Assembly: GCF_001908275.1 (NCBI RefSeq)
Contig: NZ_CP018620.1
Span: forward strand, 1,674,001-1,738,000
DNA from: Paenibacillus xylanexedens
GTDB taxonomy: Bacteria > Bacillota > Bacilli > Paenibacillales > Paenibacillaceae
Direction: 5' to 3'
DNA length: 64,000 bases
Below the pieces are notes generated by a model. It made no database searches. It was not told where the DNA came from and saw only the letters and a program-made list of their open reading frames with translations. The position numbers and the translations under genes are program-made. Positions 15,260 through 23,604 of this stretch are shown in pieces (the stretch's first letter is position 1; every line of letters begins with the position of its first letter).

Positions 15260-18169
15260 ATGTTTAATGAAGACAACACGATTGAGCAAATGGTTCTTGC
15301 ATCGCTCAATAACAATGGTTGGAAGTTTATCCCCGCCGAAGAATTGCAACGTGAATATTCTGACGTAATGGTTGAGACAATGGTTAAAGAGGCTCTCATT
15401 CGTCTTAATCCTGAAATTGCTGAAGAACCATCCCGTGCAGATGAAGTTATTTATAAACTGCGTACTCTCATTTTGACGGTTCAGCCGCACAATCTAGTAA
15501 CACAGAATGAAATATTCAAGAAAATGGTTTTTGAAGACAATTCCTATCCATTCGGCAAAGATGGGCGAATGATTCCCATTCGTTTCTTTGGAACAATGAC
15601 TAAGGAAGACTTGGCTCTGAACGAATTTGTTGTCACTAATCAATGGGTATATCCTCAAAAAGAGAATGGTAAGAGGCTAGATATTGTTCTATTGATTAAT
15701 GGATTTCCTGTGGCGATTGGTGAGTTGAAAACGCCTGTTCGTAATTCTATAACATGGTTGGATGCTGCGAGAGATATAGCTGCCTATGAAAAAAGCATAC
15801 CAGGCATGTTTGTAACTAACATATTCAATTTCGCTACAGAAGGCAAAAGTTATAGATATGGTTCAGTTTGTATGCCAGTTGGAATGTGGGGGCCATGGCA
15901 TACTCCAGAACATAAAAGTGAAGGAAGTCTTGCTGATGTGAAAATCAGTATTGAAGATATGATTTTACCAGAGAAGATCATGGACATTTTTCAGTTCTTT
16001 ACATTATTTGCAACCGATAAAAAGTATCGCAAATATAAAGTGATATGCCGTTATCAACAATATGAAGGCGCGAATCTTATTGTGGAACGCGTAAAGGCTG
16101 GATTCCCAAAACAAGGACTAATATGGCATTTTCAAGGTTCTGGAAAATCCTTACTAATGGTTTTTGCAGCACAGAAACTTAGAATGATACCTGAATTAAA
16201 CAATCCAACAGTAGTTATAGTTGATGACCGAATTGATCTAGAGACGCAGATAACTGCAACATTTAATTCATCGGATATTCCTAATCTTGTAAGTCTAGGC
16301 TCAAAAGATGACTTAGAATCTTTCTTCTTAGGAGACCAGAGAAAGATTGCTATAACAACAATCTTTAGATTTGGTGATGTTAAAAAGGAACTTAACCCTA
16401 GAGACAATATCATACTTATGGTGGATGAAGCTCATAGAACTCAGGAAGGTGATCTGGGTGGTAAGATGCGTCTTGCTCTTCCGAATGCGTTTTTCTTTGG
16501 CCTTACAGGTACACCGATTAACCGTATTGATAAGAATACTTTCAATACATTTGGTGCAGTTGAGGATAAGAGTGGATATATGAGCAAGTATTCTTTCTCG
16601 GATTCAATTCGTGACAATGCGACGTTACCATTGAATTTCGAACCAGTACCAGTTGACCTACATGTCGATAGGGAAAAGCTCGATGCTGAATTCGAATCAT
16701 TAACAGAGAATTTATCTAATAAAGATAAAGCAGAGCTGTCTCGGAGAGTTAACATGAAAGCTATTATGTATGACCGGAAACGTATCAGAAAGATATGTGA
16801 GCATATAGCGAAGCATTACCAGGCGAAAATTGAACCGAATGGTTACAAGGGTCAGGTTGTTTGTTATGACAGAGCGTGCTGTCTTATGTATAAAGAAGAA
16901 CTTGATAAATTGCTAGGTCCGGAAGCAACTACTATTGTAATGGACACTAATAATGATAAAGATGATAAGTATAAAGCGTATAAACGTGATAGGGATGCAG
17001 AAGGTAAGGTTTTAGACAGGTTTAGAGAACCTAACGATCCTTTGAAGCTTGTTATTGTAACGTCAAAGCTTCTTACTGGTTTTGATGCACCTATATTGCA
17101 GGCTATGTACCTGGATAAGCCAATGAAAGATCATAATTTGCTGCAGGCCATCTGTCGTACTAACAGAACCTATGATGAAGGTAAGACTCATGGTTTGATT
17201 GTTGACTACATAGGTATCTTTGATAATGTCGCAACTGCTTTAGATTTTGACGAATCAAGCATGAAAAAGGTCATCTCGAATATTGAAGAAGTCAAAAAAC
17301 AAATTCCTGCATTAATGCGCAAGTGTTTGAGTTATTTCATGGGAGTAGACCGTACAATAGATGGTTGGGAAGGTTTAATTGCTGCACAAGAATGTTTGCC
17401 AAACAATAAAATCAAGGATGAATTTGGAGCAGATTATAAAGTACTTAATCGAGCGTGGGATGCTCTATCACCAGATCCGTTTCTGAATTCGATGAAATTT
17501 GATTATCAATGGCTTTCAAGAGTATTCGAATCCGTAAAACCTACTGATGGAAGAGGCGGGTTGATTTGGGCTTCTCTTGGGGCGAAAACTTTGGAATTGG
17601 TTCATGAGAATCTGCAAGTCGGAGAAGTACATGATGATATGGAAATTCTTACGATGGATGCAGATTTAATTGATGAATTTATTGAAAGACAAAAAAATCT
17701 GAGAAAGACAACGATCAAAGTTGAAATTGATTTAGTCGCAAGAATTCGCAAATATAGTAATGATATCAAATTTGTTAAATTAGGAGAAAAACTTGAGAAT
17801 CTCCGCGAGAAACACGAACAAGGTCTAATAACCAGTATTGAGTTTCTAAAACTGCTGTTAGAGCTTGCGCGGGAAGCTGCAGAAGCTGAACAAGAAGTAG
17901 TGCCTGAGGAAGAAGTGGATAAAGGCAAGGCGGCACTAACAGACCTTTTTGATGGTTTGAGGAATTCAAAGACACCAATTATCGTCGAACGAATTGTTGG
18001 TGATATAGATGATATCGTTAAGATTGTAAGATTCGATGGTTGGCAGGGGACAACTGCAGGAAAGCAGGAAGTGAAAAAAGCTCTTCGGAGTGTTGTCTGG
18101 GTCAAATATAAAATTAAGGACAAAGAAGTCTTTGATAAAGCCTATCAGTACATTGAGCAATATTACTAA
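15260..18169 (+). CDS. hsdR: Type I restriction endonuclease subunit HsdR
   Basis: The 969-residue protein is a complete translocase-nuclease. The nuclease motif is D141 in KRLDIVLLING, then E155-L-K157 in PVAIGELKTPV. The motor has a Walker A variant HFQGSGKSLL (K296), a DEAH box (389-392, VDEAHRTQEG), GLTGTPINR, and later motifs including LTGFDAPILQAMYLDKP and QAICRTNR. The C-terminal helical part would bind HsdM/HsdS. ATG 15260 is used because TTGGAGG lies upstream; a longer frame from 15188 lacks support. The 110-bp gap from hsdS may give HsdR separate regulation, which is common to delay cutting. Confidence 0.94.
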   Translation: MFNEDNTIEQMVLASLNNNGWKFIPAEELQREYSDVMVETMVKEALIRLNPEIAEEPSRADEVIYKLRTLILTVQPHNLVTQNEIFKKMVFEDNSYPFGKDGRMIPIRFFGTMTKEDLALNEFVVTNQWVYPQKENGKRLDIVLLINGFPVAIGELKTPVRNSITWLDAARDIAAYEKSIPGMFVTNIFNFATEGKSYRYGSVCMPVGMWGPWHTPEHKSEGSLADVKISIEDMILPEKIMDIFQFFTLFATDKKYRKYKVICRYQQYEGANLIVERVKAGFPKQGLIWHFQGSGKSLLMVFAAQKLRMIPELNNPTVVIVDDRIDLETQITATFNSSDIPNLVSLGSKDDLESFFLGDQRKIAITTIFRFGDVKKELNPRDNIILMVDEAHRTQEGDLGGKMRLALPNAFFFGLTGTPINRIDKNTFNTFGAVEDKSGYMSKYSFSDSIRDNATLPLNFEPVPVDLHVDREKLDAEFESLTENLSNKDKAELSRRVNMKAIMYDRKRIRKICEHIAKHYQAKIEPNGYKGQVVCYDRACCLMYKEELDKLLGPEATTIVMDTNNDKDDKYKAYKRDRDAEGKVLDRFREPNDPLKLVIVTSKLLTGFDAPILQAMYLDKPMKDHNLLQAICRTNRTYDEGKTHGLIVDYIGIFDNVATALDFDESSMKKVISNIEEVKKQIPALMRKCLSYFMGVDRTIDGWEGLIAAQECLPNNKIKDEFGADYKVLNRAWDALSPDPFLNSMKFDYQWLSRVFESVKPTDGRGGLIWASLGAKTLELVHENLQVGEVHDDMEILTMDADLIDEFIERQKNLRKTTIKVEIDLVARIRKYSNDIKFVKLGEKLENLREKHEQGLITSIEFLKLLLELAREAAEAEQEVVPEEEVDKGKAALTDLFDGLRNSKTPIIVERIVGDIDDIVKIVRFDGWQGTTAGKQEVKKALRSVVWVKYKIKDKEVFDKAYQYIEQYY

Positions 18170-18211
18170 TTCGTAGACCAGATGTGATGAGAATCCGGTA
18201 GGGGGGACAAG

Positions 18212-20125
18212 GTGCATAATAACTATAATTCATTCGAAGCTTACCTCGAAAACATTTATTATCATGAAATGCATCAAGCAATAAAAAAAGCCATCCTTCA
18301 AAAAGGAAGATCGTTTGATCTTAATTCGTATTATGTATTAGATCCATCATATATTGATATAGAGAACATACGTGTAAGAAGCATAACATTCTATGGTATA
18401 GAACACCGTCAGATTTTTTTTAATGTTACTATCAATGCTGAAATTGTTCTAAAAGGGATGGGAAAACAAAACTATGTAGCCGATAAGCATTCTAAATGGT
18501 TTATTTTATCCTTCTACGGACATCTAATATCAGGCCTTCGAAAAGTTATGATAATTGATGTTAGGAATTACAGTAAAGAGAGGTTTAGCAGAGAAAGCGC
18601 ACTATCAAAGTACCTTGTCCCTTATTTATATTCGGAAGACCTGGATAATGAAGCTGAAAAATTCTTACAAAAATATTATCCAGATGCACTGGAGAATCCA
18701 ATGCCATTAGACATGGCTGAACTGCTGGACAATATGTGTCTAACTATGCATTATGCACCTTTGCCAGATAACATCTTTGGTCAGTCGTACTTTGGTGAGG
18801 CTCAGGTGGAAGTATTCGAGGAAGACATGAAACACACGCGAACACAAAAAGTTGATGTGGGAACTATATTGGTAAATCCTAATGTATCTTTTATGAGAAA
18901 TATTGGTTCTCAGAATAATACAATTGTTCATGAATGTGTTCATCACGATCTCCATGCAAACTTTTTCGAATTACAGAAGCTGCTGAATAATGACGTAGTT
19001 TCAATAAATTGTGAAGTAGTTGAGGAATACGGAAGAGATACGGTAGGAATTGATAAAGCTTTACACTGGATGGAATGGCAAGCAAACGTTCTAACACCAA
19101 GAATCTTAATGCCATTAAAAACTACAAAACAAAAACTGAATGAGATATTGGTACGGTTACATGGTAAAAAGAAAAATCTACGAAATGCTGAGAAACTGCA
19201 GCTTGCGATTGAGGAACTTGCTTGTTTTTTTGGCGTATCCAAATTAGCAGCAAGACTACGAGCAATTGACATTGGGTTTGAGCAGGCAGCAGGGACTTTT
19301 GTATATGTTGATGGCAGATACTATTCGCCATATTCCTTCCAAAGTGGCAAATTAGGAAGGAATCAAACGTTTGTCATTGATGAGATAAATGCTTTTAATG
19401 TAGTAAAAATGTCACGAGTTCTCTCTGATATGGTGTTCTTAGGTAAAGTTGTTTATGTAAATGCCATGTTTTGTATTAACGATCCCCAATATGTACAACG
19501 TTACGAAGATGGCTCAGTAGAGTTGACTGAGTATGCAATAGAGCATGTTGATGAGTGTTGTTTGATCTTTGATAGAACAAATCGAATCAGCAAATTATAT
19601 GATGATTCCTTTTATAGAAGGTGTTTTCTCTGTAGGGATGTTAGTGCTGTCAATTTTGTTGAGGCAACGTACAATCCCAACTATATAGATAATCAAAATG
19701 CACAAGAGCGTGCAGAGGAGACCGCAAAAATAAGTGTTTTCTCCAAAGAAATTTCCGATGAACTATTGAATCTGCCAGGAAGTTTTTCAAGAACATTGGA
19801 ATGTCATATAAAAAGAAGAGGCATAACCAATGAGGTTTTAGCTGAACGGTCTGGATTAAGTTCTAGAATAATAAGTGATTACAGGAATAAGGAAGCGTTA
19901 ACAAAGGAATTACCAGCGGTTCTGGCATTATGTATTGGATTGAATCTACATCAGTTTTATGCTGAGGATTTTATTTCGAAGGCTGGACATCAATGGAAAA
20001 TGACGCATGAACACATGGTATATAGATGGTTAATAGCATCTCATTCAGATGAAACCTTACATCAATGGAACAAGAGGCTGGAAGATGCAGGTATATCTCA
20101 ACGTCTTCCGAGTAATAGACATTAA
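18212..20125 (+). CDS. ImmA/IrrE-like zinc peptidase with C-terminal XRE-type HTH
   Basis: The 637-residue protein starts at GTG 18212 after TAGGGGGG. Residues 240-244 read HECVH in NNTIVHECVHHDLHANFFE, a zincin motif. Further on, LHWMEWQANVLTPRILMP matches the ExxAN helix of IrrE/ImmA (DUF955) peptidases. Residues about 525-580 form an XRE-like helix-turn-helix (NEVLAERSGLSSRIISDYRN). Standalone ImmA/IrrE proteins often cleave a repressor, and fusions usually place the HTH first; here the order is reversed. It lies directly after hsdR, so it may control the island or respond to restriction. Confidence is good for the domains, low for the role. Confidence 0.8.
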   Translation: MHNNYNSFEAYLENIYYHEMHQAIKKAILQKGRSFDLNSYYVLDPSYIDIENIRVRSITFYGIEHRQIFFNVTINAEIVLKGMGKQNYVADKHSKWFILSFYGHLISGLRKVMIIDVRNYSKERFSRESALSKYLVPYLYSEDLDNEAEKFLQKYYPDALENPMPLDMAELLDNMCLTMHYAPLPDNIFGQSYFGEAQVEVFEEDMKHTRTQKVDVGTILVNPNVSFMRNIGSQNNTIVHECVHHDLHANFFELQKLLNNDVVSINCEVVEEYGRDTVGIDKALHWMEWQANVLTPRILMPLKTTKQKLNEILVRLHGKKKNLRNAEKLQLAIEELACFFGVSKLAARLRAIDIGFEQAAGTFVYVDGRYYSPYSFQSGKLGRNQTFVIDEINAFNVVKMSRVLSDMVFLGKVVYVNAMFCINDPQYVQRYEDGSVELTEYAIEHVDECCLIFDRTNRISKLYDDSFYRRCFLCRDVSAVNFVEATYNPNYIDNQNAQERAEETAKISVFSKEISDELLNLPGSFSRTLECHIKRRGITNEVLAERSGLSSRIISDYRNKEALTKELPAVLALCIGLNLHQFYAEDFISKAGHQWKMTHEHMVYRWLIASHSDETLHQWNKRLEDAGISQRLPSNRH

Positions 20126-20192
20126 CCATCGTTGACGATAACCAATTCAAGGGCTGTTCAGCTATGATCAGCCACTATTAGGAGGGGGAAGA

Positions 20193-21464
20193 GTGTTTGA
20201 ACATCCAGAAATTGTACCAGTTGATAAGGTTCTTCAGCTAAAAAATCTTCATTTGCCTAACTATCAGCGTCCATATAAGTGGAGTATTAAAAATGTATCC
20301 GCTCTTATGGAAGACCTTGAATTTGCCATAGATCAGATTAAGAAATATCCCGATTTCAAATATCGTGTTGGAACGATTATTTTCCACAACGACGAAACCA
20401 ACGGAACGTTAAATATCGTTGATGGGCAACAGAGAATTATTACGCTAGCCCTTATTTGCAAAGCTCTGGAGGCATCATATAATGTGCCAATGTTAGAGAC
20501 TAAACTCTCTTCCAAAATATCGGAAGAAAATATAAGACGAAATTACTTGGCAATTAGGACATATTTCGCAGAGCAAAGCTTAATTGAAAAAAAGCGCTTT
20601 ATTGAAGCGATATCGAGTGTTTTAGAGTTTGTAGTTGTGGCCACGAAAAATCTCCCAGAAGCATTTCAGTTATTTGACTCACAAAACACGCGTGGTAGGG
20701 CTTTGGAGCCCCATGATTTATTGAAAGCGTTCCATTTGCGAGAAATGCGCGACCATCCACATGAAATGAAACACACGGTAGACAAATGGGAGAGAACAGA
20801 TCCAAAGGAAATTCATATTCTCTTTCAAGATTACCTGTTTCCTATAAAACATTGGATTGAAAAAAATAAAGGTCATAGTTTCACATCTGCAGACATTGAC
20901 GAATTCAAAGGAGTCAGCTTTGATCTACAATACTACTATGCTATGCGAACGGTTAAGGGGATGCCTATATTTCAAATTGACCAGACCTTTGTATCAGGCA
21001 AGAACTTTTTTGAATATGTAGATCATTACCTTAATCTGCTTTCGGATGTGAAGGGGGCAGTTTCAAAGGCCGAACTTGAACTATTCCTGAGCGGGACAGG
21101 TGTTGGATTCTCTTATGCCAAACAATTGTTTTATTGTGTGGTGTTGTACTACTGTGACAGATTCAGAAATTTTGACGACCGAGTTATCAAACGGCTGTAC
21201 GCTTGGGCTTTTATGGTTCGCTTGCAAATGCAGAAATTAGGCTTTGATACAGTGGGGAATTATGCCATTGGGGAAAAAGTTGGTGACAAAGAAACTATAC
21301 CACTATTTTATTTGTTGCAAAAGTGTATGAAGGAGTCGGATGTATTAAGAATAATGATTCCTGTGTTGTCTTCGGAAGAGATAAGTTATTCTCCCAGGAA
21401 CGATGATAAAAATTTACTTTTAAACGTAGTGCAGAAAATAATGGGATTGTCGGGTGGGTGCTGA
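20193..21464 (+). CDS. DUF262 domain protein, without nuclease half
   Basis: The 423-residue protein starts at GTG 20193, with AGGAGGGG upstream. It shows the DUF262 (ParB-like NTPase fold) signature: NYQRPYKWS near residue 25, IVDGQQRIITLALI at 75-88 and FQLFDSQNTRGRALEPHDL near 160. DUF262 is the GmrS-like half of GmrSD and BrxU-type modified-DNA restriction enzymes. No DUF1524 HNH region is seen at the C-terminus. Only three bases separate its stop from the next gene, which has both domains, so the two probably act as partners. Confidence 0.85.
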   Translation: MFEHPEIVPVDKVLQLKNLHLPNYQRPYKWSIKNVSALMEDLEFAIDQIKKYPDFKYRVGTIIFHNDETNGTLNIVDGQQRIITLALICKALEASYNVPMLETKLSSKISEENIRRNYLAIRTYFAEQSLIEKKRFIEAISSVLEFVVVATKNLPEAFQLFDSQNTRGRALEPHDLLKAFHLREMRDHPHEMKHTVDKWERTDPKEIHILFQDYLFPIKHWIEKNKGHSFTSADIDEFKGVSFDLQYYYAMRTVKGMPIFQIDQTFVSGKNFFEYVDHYLNLLSDVKGAVSKAELELFLSGTGVGFSYAKQLFYCVVLYYCDRFRNFDDRVIKRLYAWAFMVRLQMQKLGFDTVGNYAIGEKVGDKETIPLFYLLQKCMKESDVLRIMIPVLSSEEISYSPRNDDKNLLLNVVQKIMGLSGGC

Positions 21465-21467
21465 ATA

Positions 21468-23300
21468 ATGACAAACAACGTCCATAACATTAAAACTGTT
21501 TTTGCAGGAGGGAATATTTTCAGTGAGAACAAGTATATCATACCACTTTATCAAAGGGCATTCGCATGGGAAGATAAAGAAATTGAGCAGCTGATTGATG
21601 ACATACTAAACTTTGAGACAGATAATTATTATCTTGGTAACCTCATTGTGTTTGAGCGCAAAGATGGAAAGTTTGAGGTGATTGATGGTCAGCAACGATT
21701 GACGGCTCTCTACCTTTTGCTTACTGCACTAAGTTTTCCGTTTGAGAGAAACGCTGTCTCTTTTGAATACCGACCGAGGTCCGATAATACACTGGTAAGA
21801 TTGACAAACATTGATGAGGTTGGCTGGCGGGAAAATGCAGATGGCGGTATACTTTCAGGTTTTAATGTTATATGTAAGAAAATTCTTGGTAAAGTTGAGG
21901 ATTCATCAGGAACTCTGAAAACTGAAGAATTAAAGAGAAAACTGGAAAAGGTCAATCTTTTGAGAGTAATTGTCCCGCAAAACACCGACCTGAACAAATA
22001 TTTTGAAATTATGAACAATCGTGGTGAGCAACTGGAGCAGCAGGATATCGTAAAGTCCAGATTAATAGAGATGATATCCGATGAAAAAAAAAGGGATGCT
22101 TTTGCTCGCATATGGGATGCTTGCAGCGATATGACGGGCTATGTGCAAATGCACTTTGACGTAGCTGAGAGAAAGCACTACTTTGGAGATGACTGGGATT
22201 GTTACCCTGATGATTCTGACGGGTATTATTTAGAAAGTTGCAAAACAGACAGCACGGCAATGCGTTCAATAAGTGAGATTGCTGAGAGCGCAGACGTTAC
22301 ATCAATAAATACATCTCGCCTCGATCATTCAGATGAGGACAATATACGTTTTGAAAGTTTTTTAACATTTCGACATTTTCTCTTGCACGTATTAAAGATT
22401 TTTGAAGTAGAGGAAAATGAGGCTGAAGTGGGCACTAAAAAAACGTGGAGTGGAGAACTGATTGATGACAAAAAACTCATTCAACGTTTCGAAACAGTAT
22501 TTCCTCGTAAACAGCATGTTGGTGAAACTGTAGAGCGTTTCGGGCTATGCTTGTTAAGATGTAGATTTTTGTTTGATAATTTTATGCTAAAAAGAGAGTT
22601 CAGCAGCGACGATACAGAAGGAAGATGGAGTCTTAAATCACTCAAGGTTTCATGGAGTAATAGCAGAAAATATGCTAAAAGACAGCCAAAAGCGTACTAT
22701 GTGGATGTTACTGACTCAATCGCAAGTCGAATGTTGCAATCCATGTTAAGGGTGACATATACATCCCCGCTGGTCATGCATTGGGCTACAGAGTTCCTTG
22801 CGTGGCTCTATTTTCATATGGATGGCTATGACTCAAATGAACATTCAGACAAACTGGAAAACATCGCAAAAGTGGCAGTAAGTGAATATATGAACGATGG
22901 TGAGTTTTCTTTAGGACCAATTACTCCGCACATAGTATTCAATTACTTGGATTACTTGTTGTGGCAAAAAACGAAGCAGGATTTCCAATTTGAATTCCGT
23001 AATTCGGTGGAGCATTGGTATCCGCAGCATCCCATCGACAGCAATGTCAAATGGGACGAGCAAGACCTGAATCATTTCGGTAACCTATGCCTTGTTTCAA
23101 GTGGGTTAAACTCTAAGTTTTCTAATAATTTGCCACTTGCTAAAAAGGCGAATTTTCGCAACGGGATTGGTGGACAAAGTCTGAAACTAAGAAAAATGGC
23201 TGACTTAACTACCGATGCCAACGCATGGACAGAAGAAGTGGCAATCGCTCATGGAGAAGAAATGTTTAACTTAATAAGGTCAGCACTTGAGTTGGATTGA
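21468..23300 (+). CDS. DUF262-DUF1524 restriction-like protein (GmrSD type)
   Basis: The 610-residue protein has an N-terminal DUF262 part, IPLYQRAFAWEDKEIEQ (from residue 25) and VIDGQQRLTALYLL (71-84), with YFEIMNNRGEQLEQQDIVK near 180. The C-terminal region carries the DUF1524 HNH-type motif: SVEHWYPQHP (H516) and LNHFGNLCLVSSGLNSKFSN. The combination is that of GmrSD-like enzymes, which use NTP hydrolysis to cut modified foreign DNA. ATG 21468 follows the previous stop by 3 bp. The preceding DUF262-only gene may be a regulatory or sensing partner. Confidence 0.86.
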   Translation: MTNNVHNIKTVFAGGNIFSENKYIIPLYQRAFAWEDKEIEQLIDDILNFETDNYYLGNLIVFERKDGKFEVIDGQQRLTALYLLLTALSFPFERNAVSFEYRPRSDNTLVRLTNIDEVGWRENADGGILSGFNVICKKILGKVEDSSGTLKTEELKRKLEKVNLLRVIVPQNTDLNKYFEIMNNRGEQLEQQDIVKSRLIEMISDEKKRDAFARIWDACSDMTGYVQMHFDVAERKHYFGDDWDCYPDDSDGYYLESCKTDSTAMRSISEIAESADVTSINTSRLDHSDEDNIRFESFLTFRHFLLHVLKIFEVEENEAEVGTKKTWSGELIDDKKLIQRFETVFPRKQHVGETVERFGLCLLRCRFLFDNFMLKREFSSDDTEGRWSLKSLKVSWSNSRKYAKRQPKAYYVDVTDSIASRMLQSMLRVTYTSPLVMHWATEFLAWLYFHMDGYDSNEHSDKLENIAKVAVSEYMNDGEFSLGPITPHIVFNYLDYLLWQKTKQDFQFEFRNSVEHWYPQHPIDSNVKWDEQDLNHFGNLCLVSSGLNSKFSNNLPLAKKANFRNGIGGQSLKLRKMADLTTDANAWTEEVAIAHGEEMFNLIRSALELD

Positions 23301-23604
23301 ATGTCGTTCCCCAAGCAATCCTATACCAAGTTTGAAATGGTAGTATTAAGTCATAATAAAGCTTAACGAGCCGTTTCAAACAAGAAAAAAAGGATAACTG
23401 AGTTAGTACATATATTGAATAAGAGTGGTTTTATGAGAGGTTTAGAATAAGGCACCACCGGCGACTATAACTCAATACTTATAAAACAACACGCTGTCGA
23501 AAGGATATGATGTACTTCTATCGTGTTATTTGAGAACAACTATGAGCTGATAAATGATCGCATCGACATTAAAGCGGACAGTTCGATTATCGAGGAGTAA
23601 AGTG
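23301..23604. other. Decayed stretch between DUF262 and SNF2 genes
   Basis: There is no intact gene. The second half is a degraded gene end (23451-23600). The first half shows no clear coding or regulatory signal. Confidence 0.5.
23451..23600 (+). pseudogene. Degraded 3' remnant of the gene preceding the SNF2 helicase
   Basis: One frame reads GTTGDYNSILIKQHAVERI, one TGA stop, then CTSIVLFENNYELINDRIDI to a stop at 23598-23600. A single change at the TGA would restore 49 codons. The stop lies 4 bp before the SNF2 ATG, exactly where an operon partner would end. I infer that an upstream gene of the SNF2-GHKL operon was lost apart from this tail. The family is unknown. Confidence 0.45.

Noticed and set aside
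17602..18123. Long Ser-rich minus-strand frame inside hsdR.
   Set aside because: It is the antisense of a strongly supported gene, and its Ser richness is the usual mirror of acidic codons.
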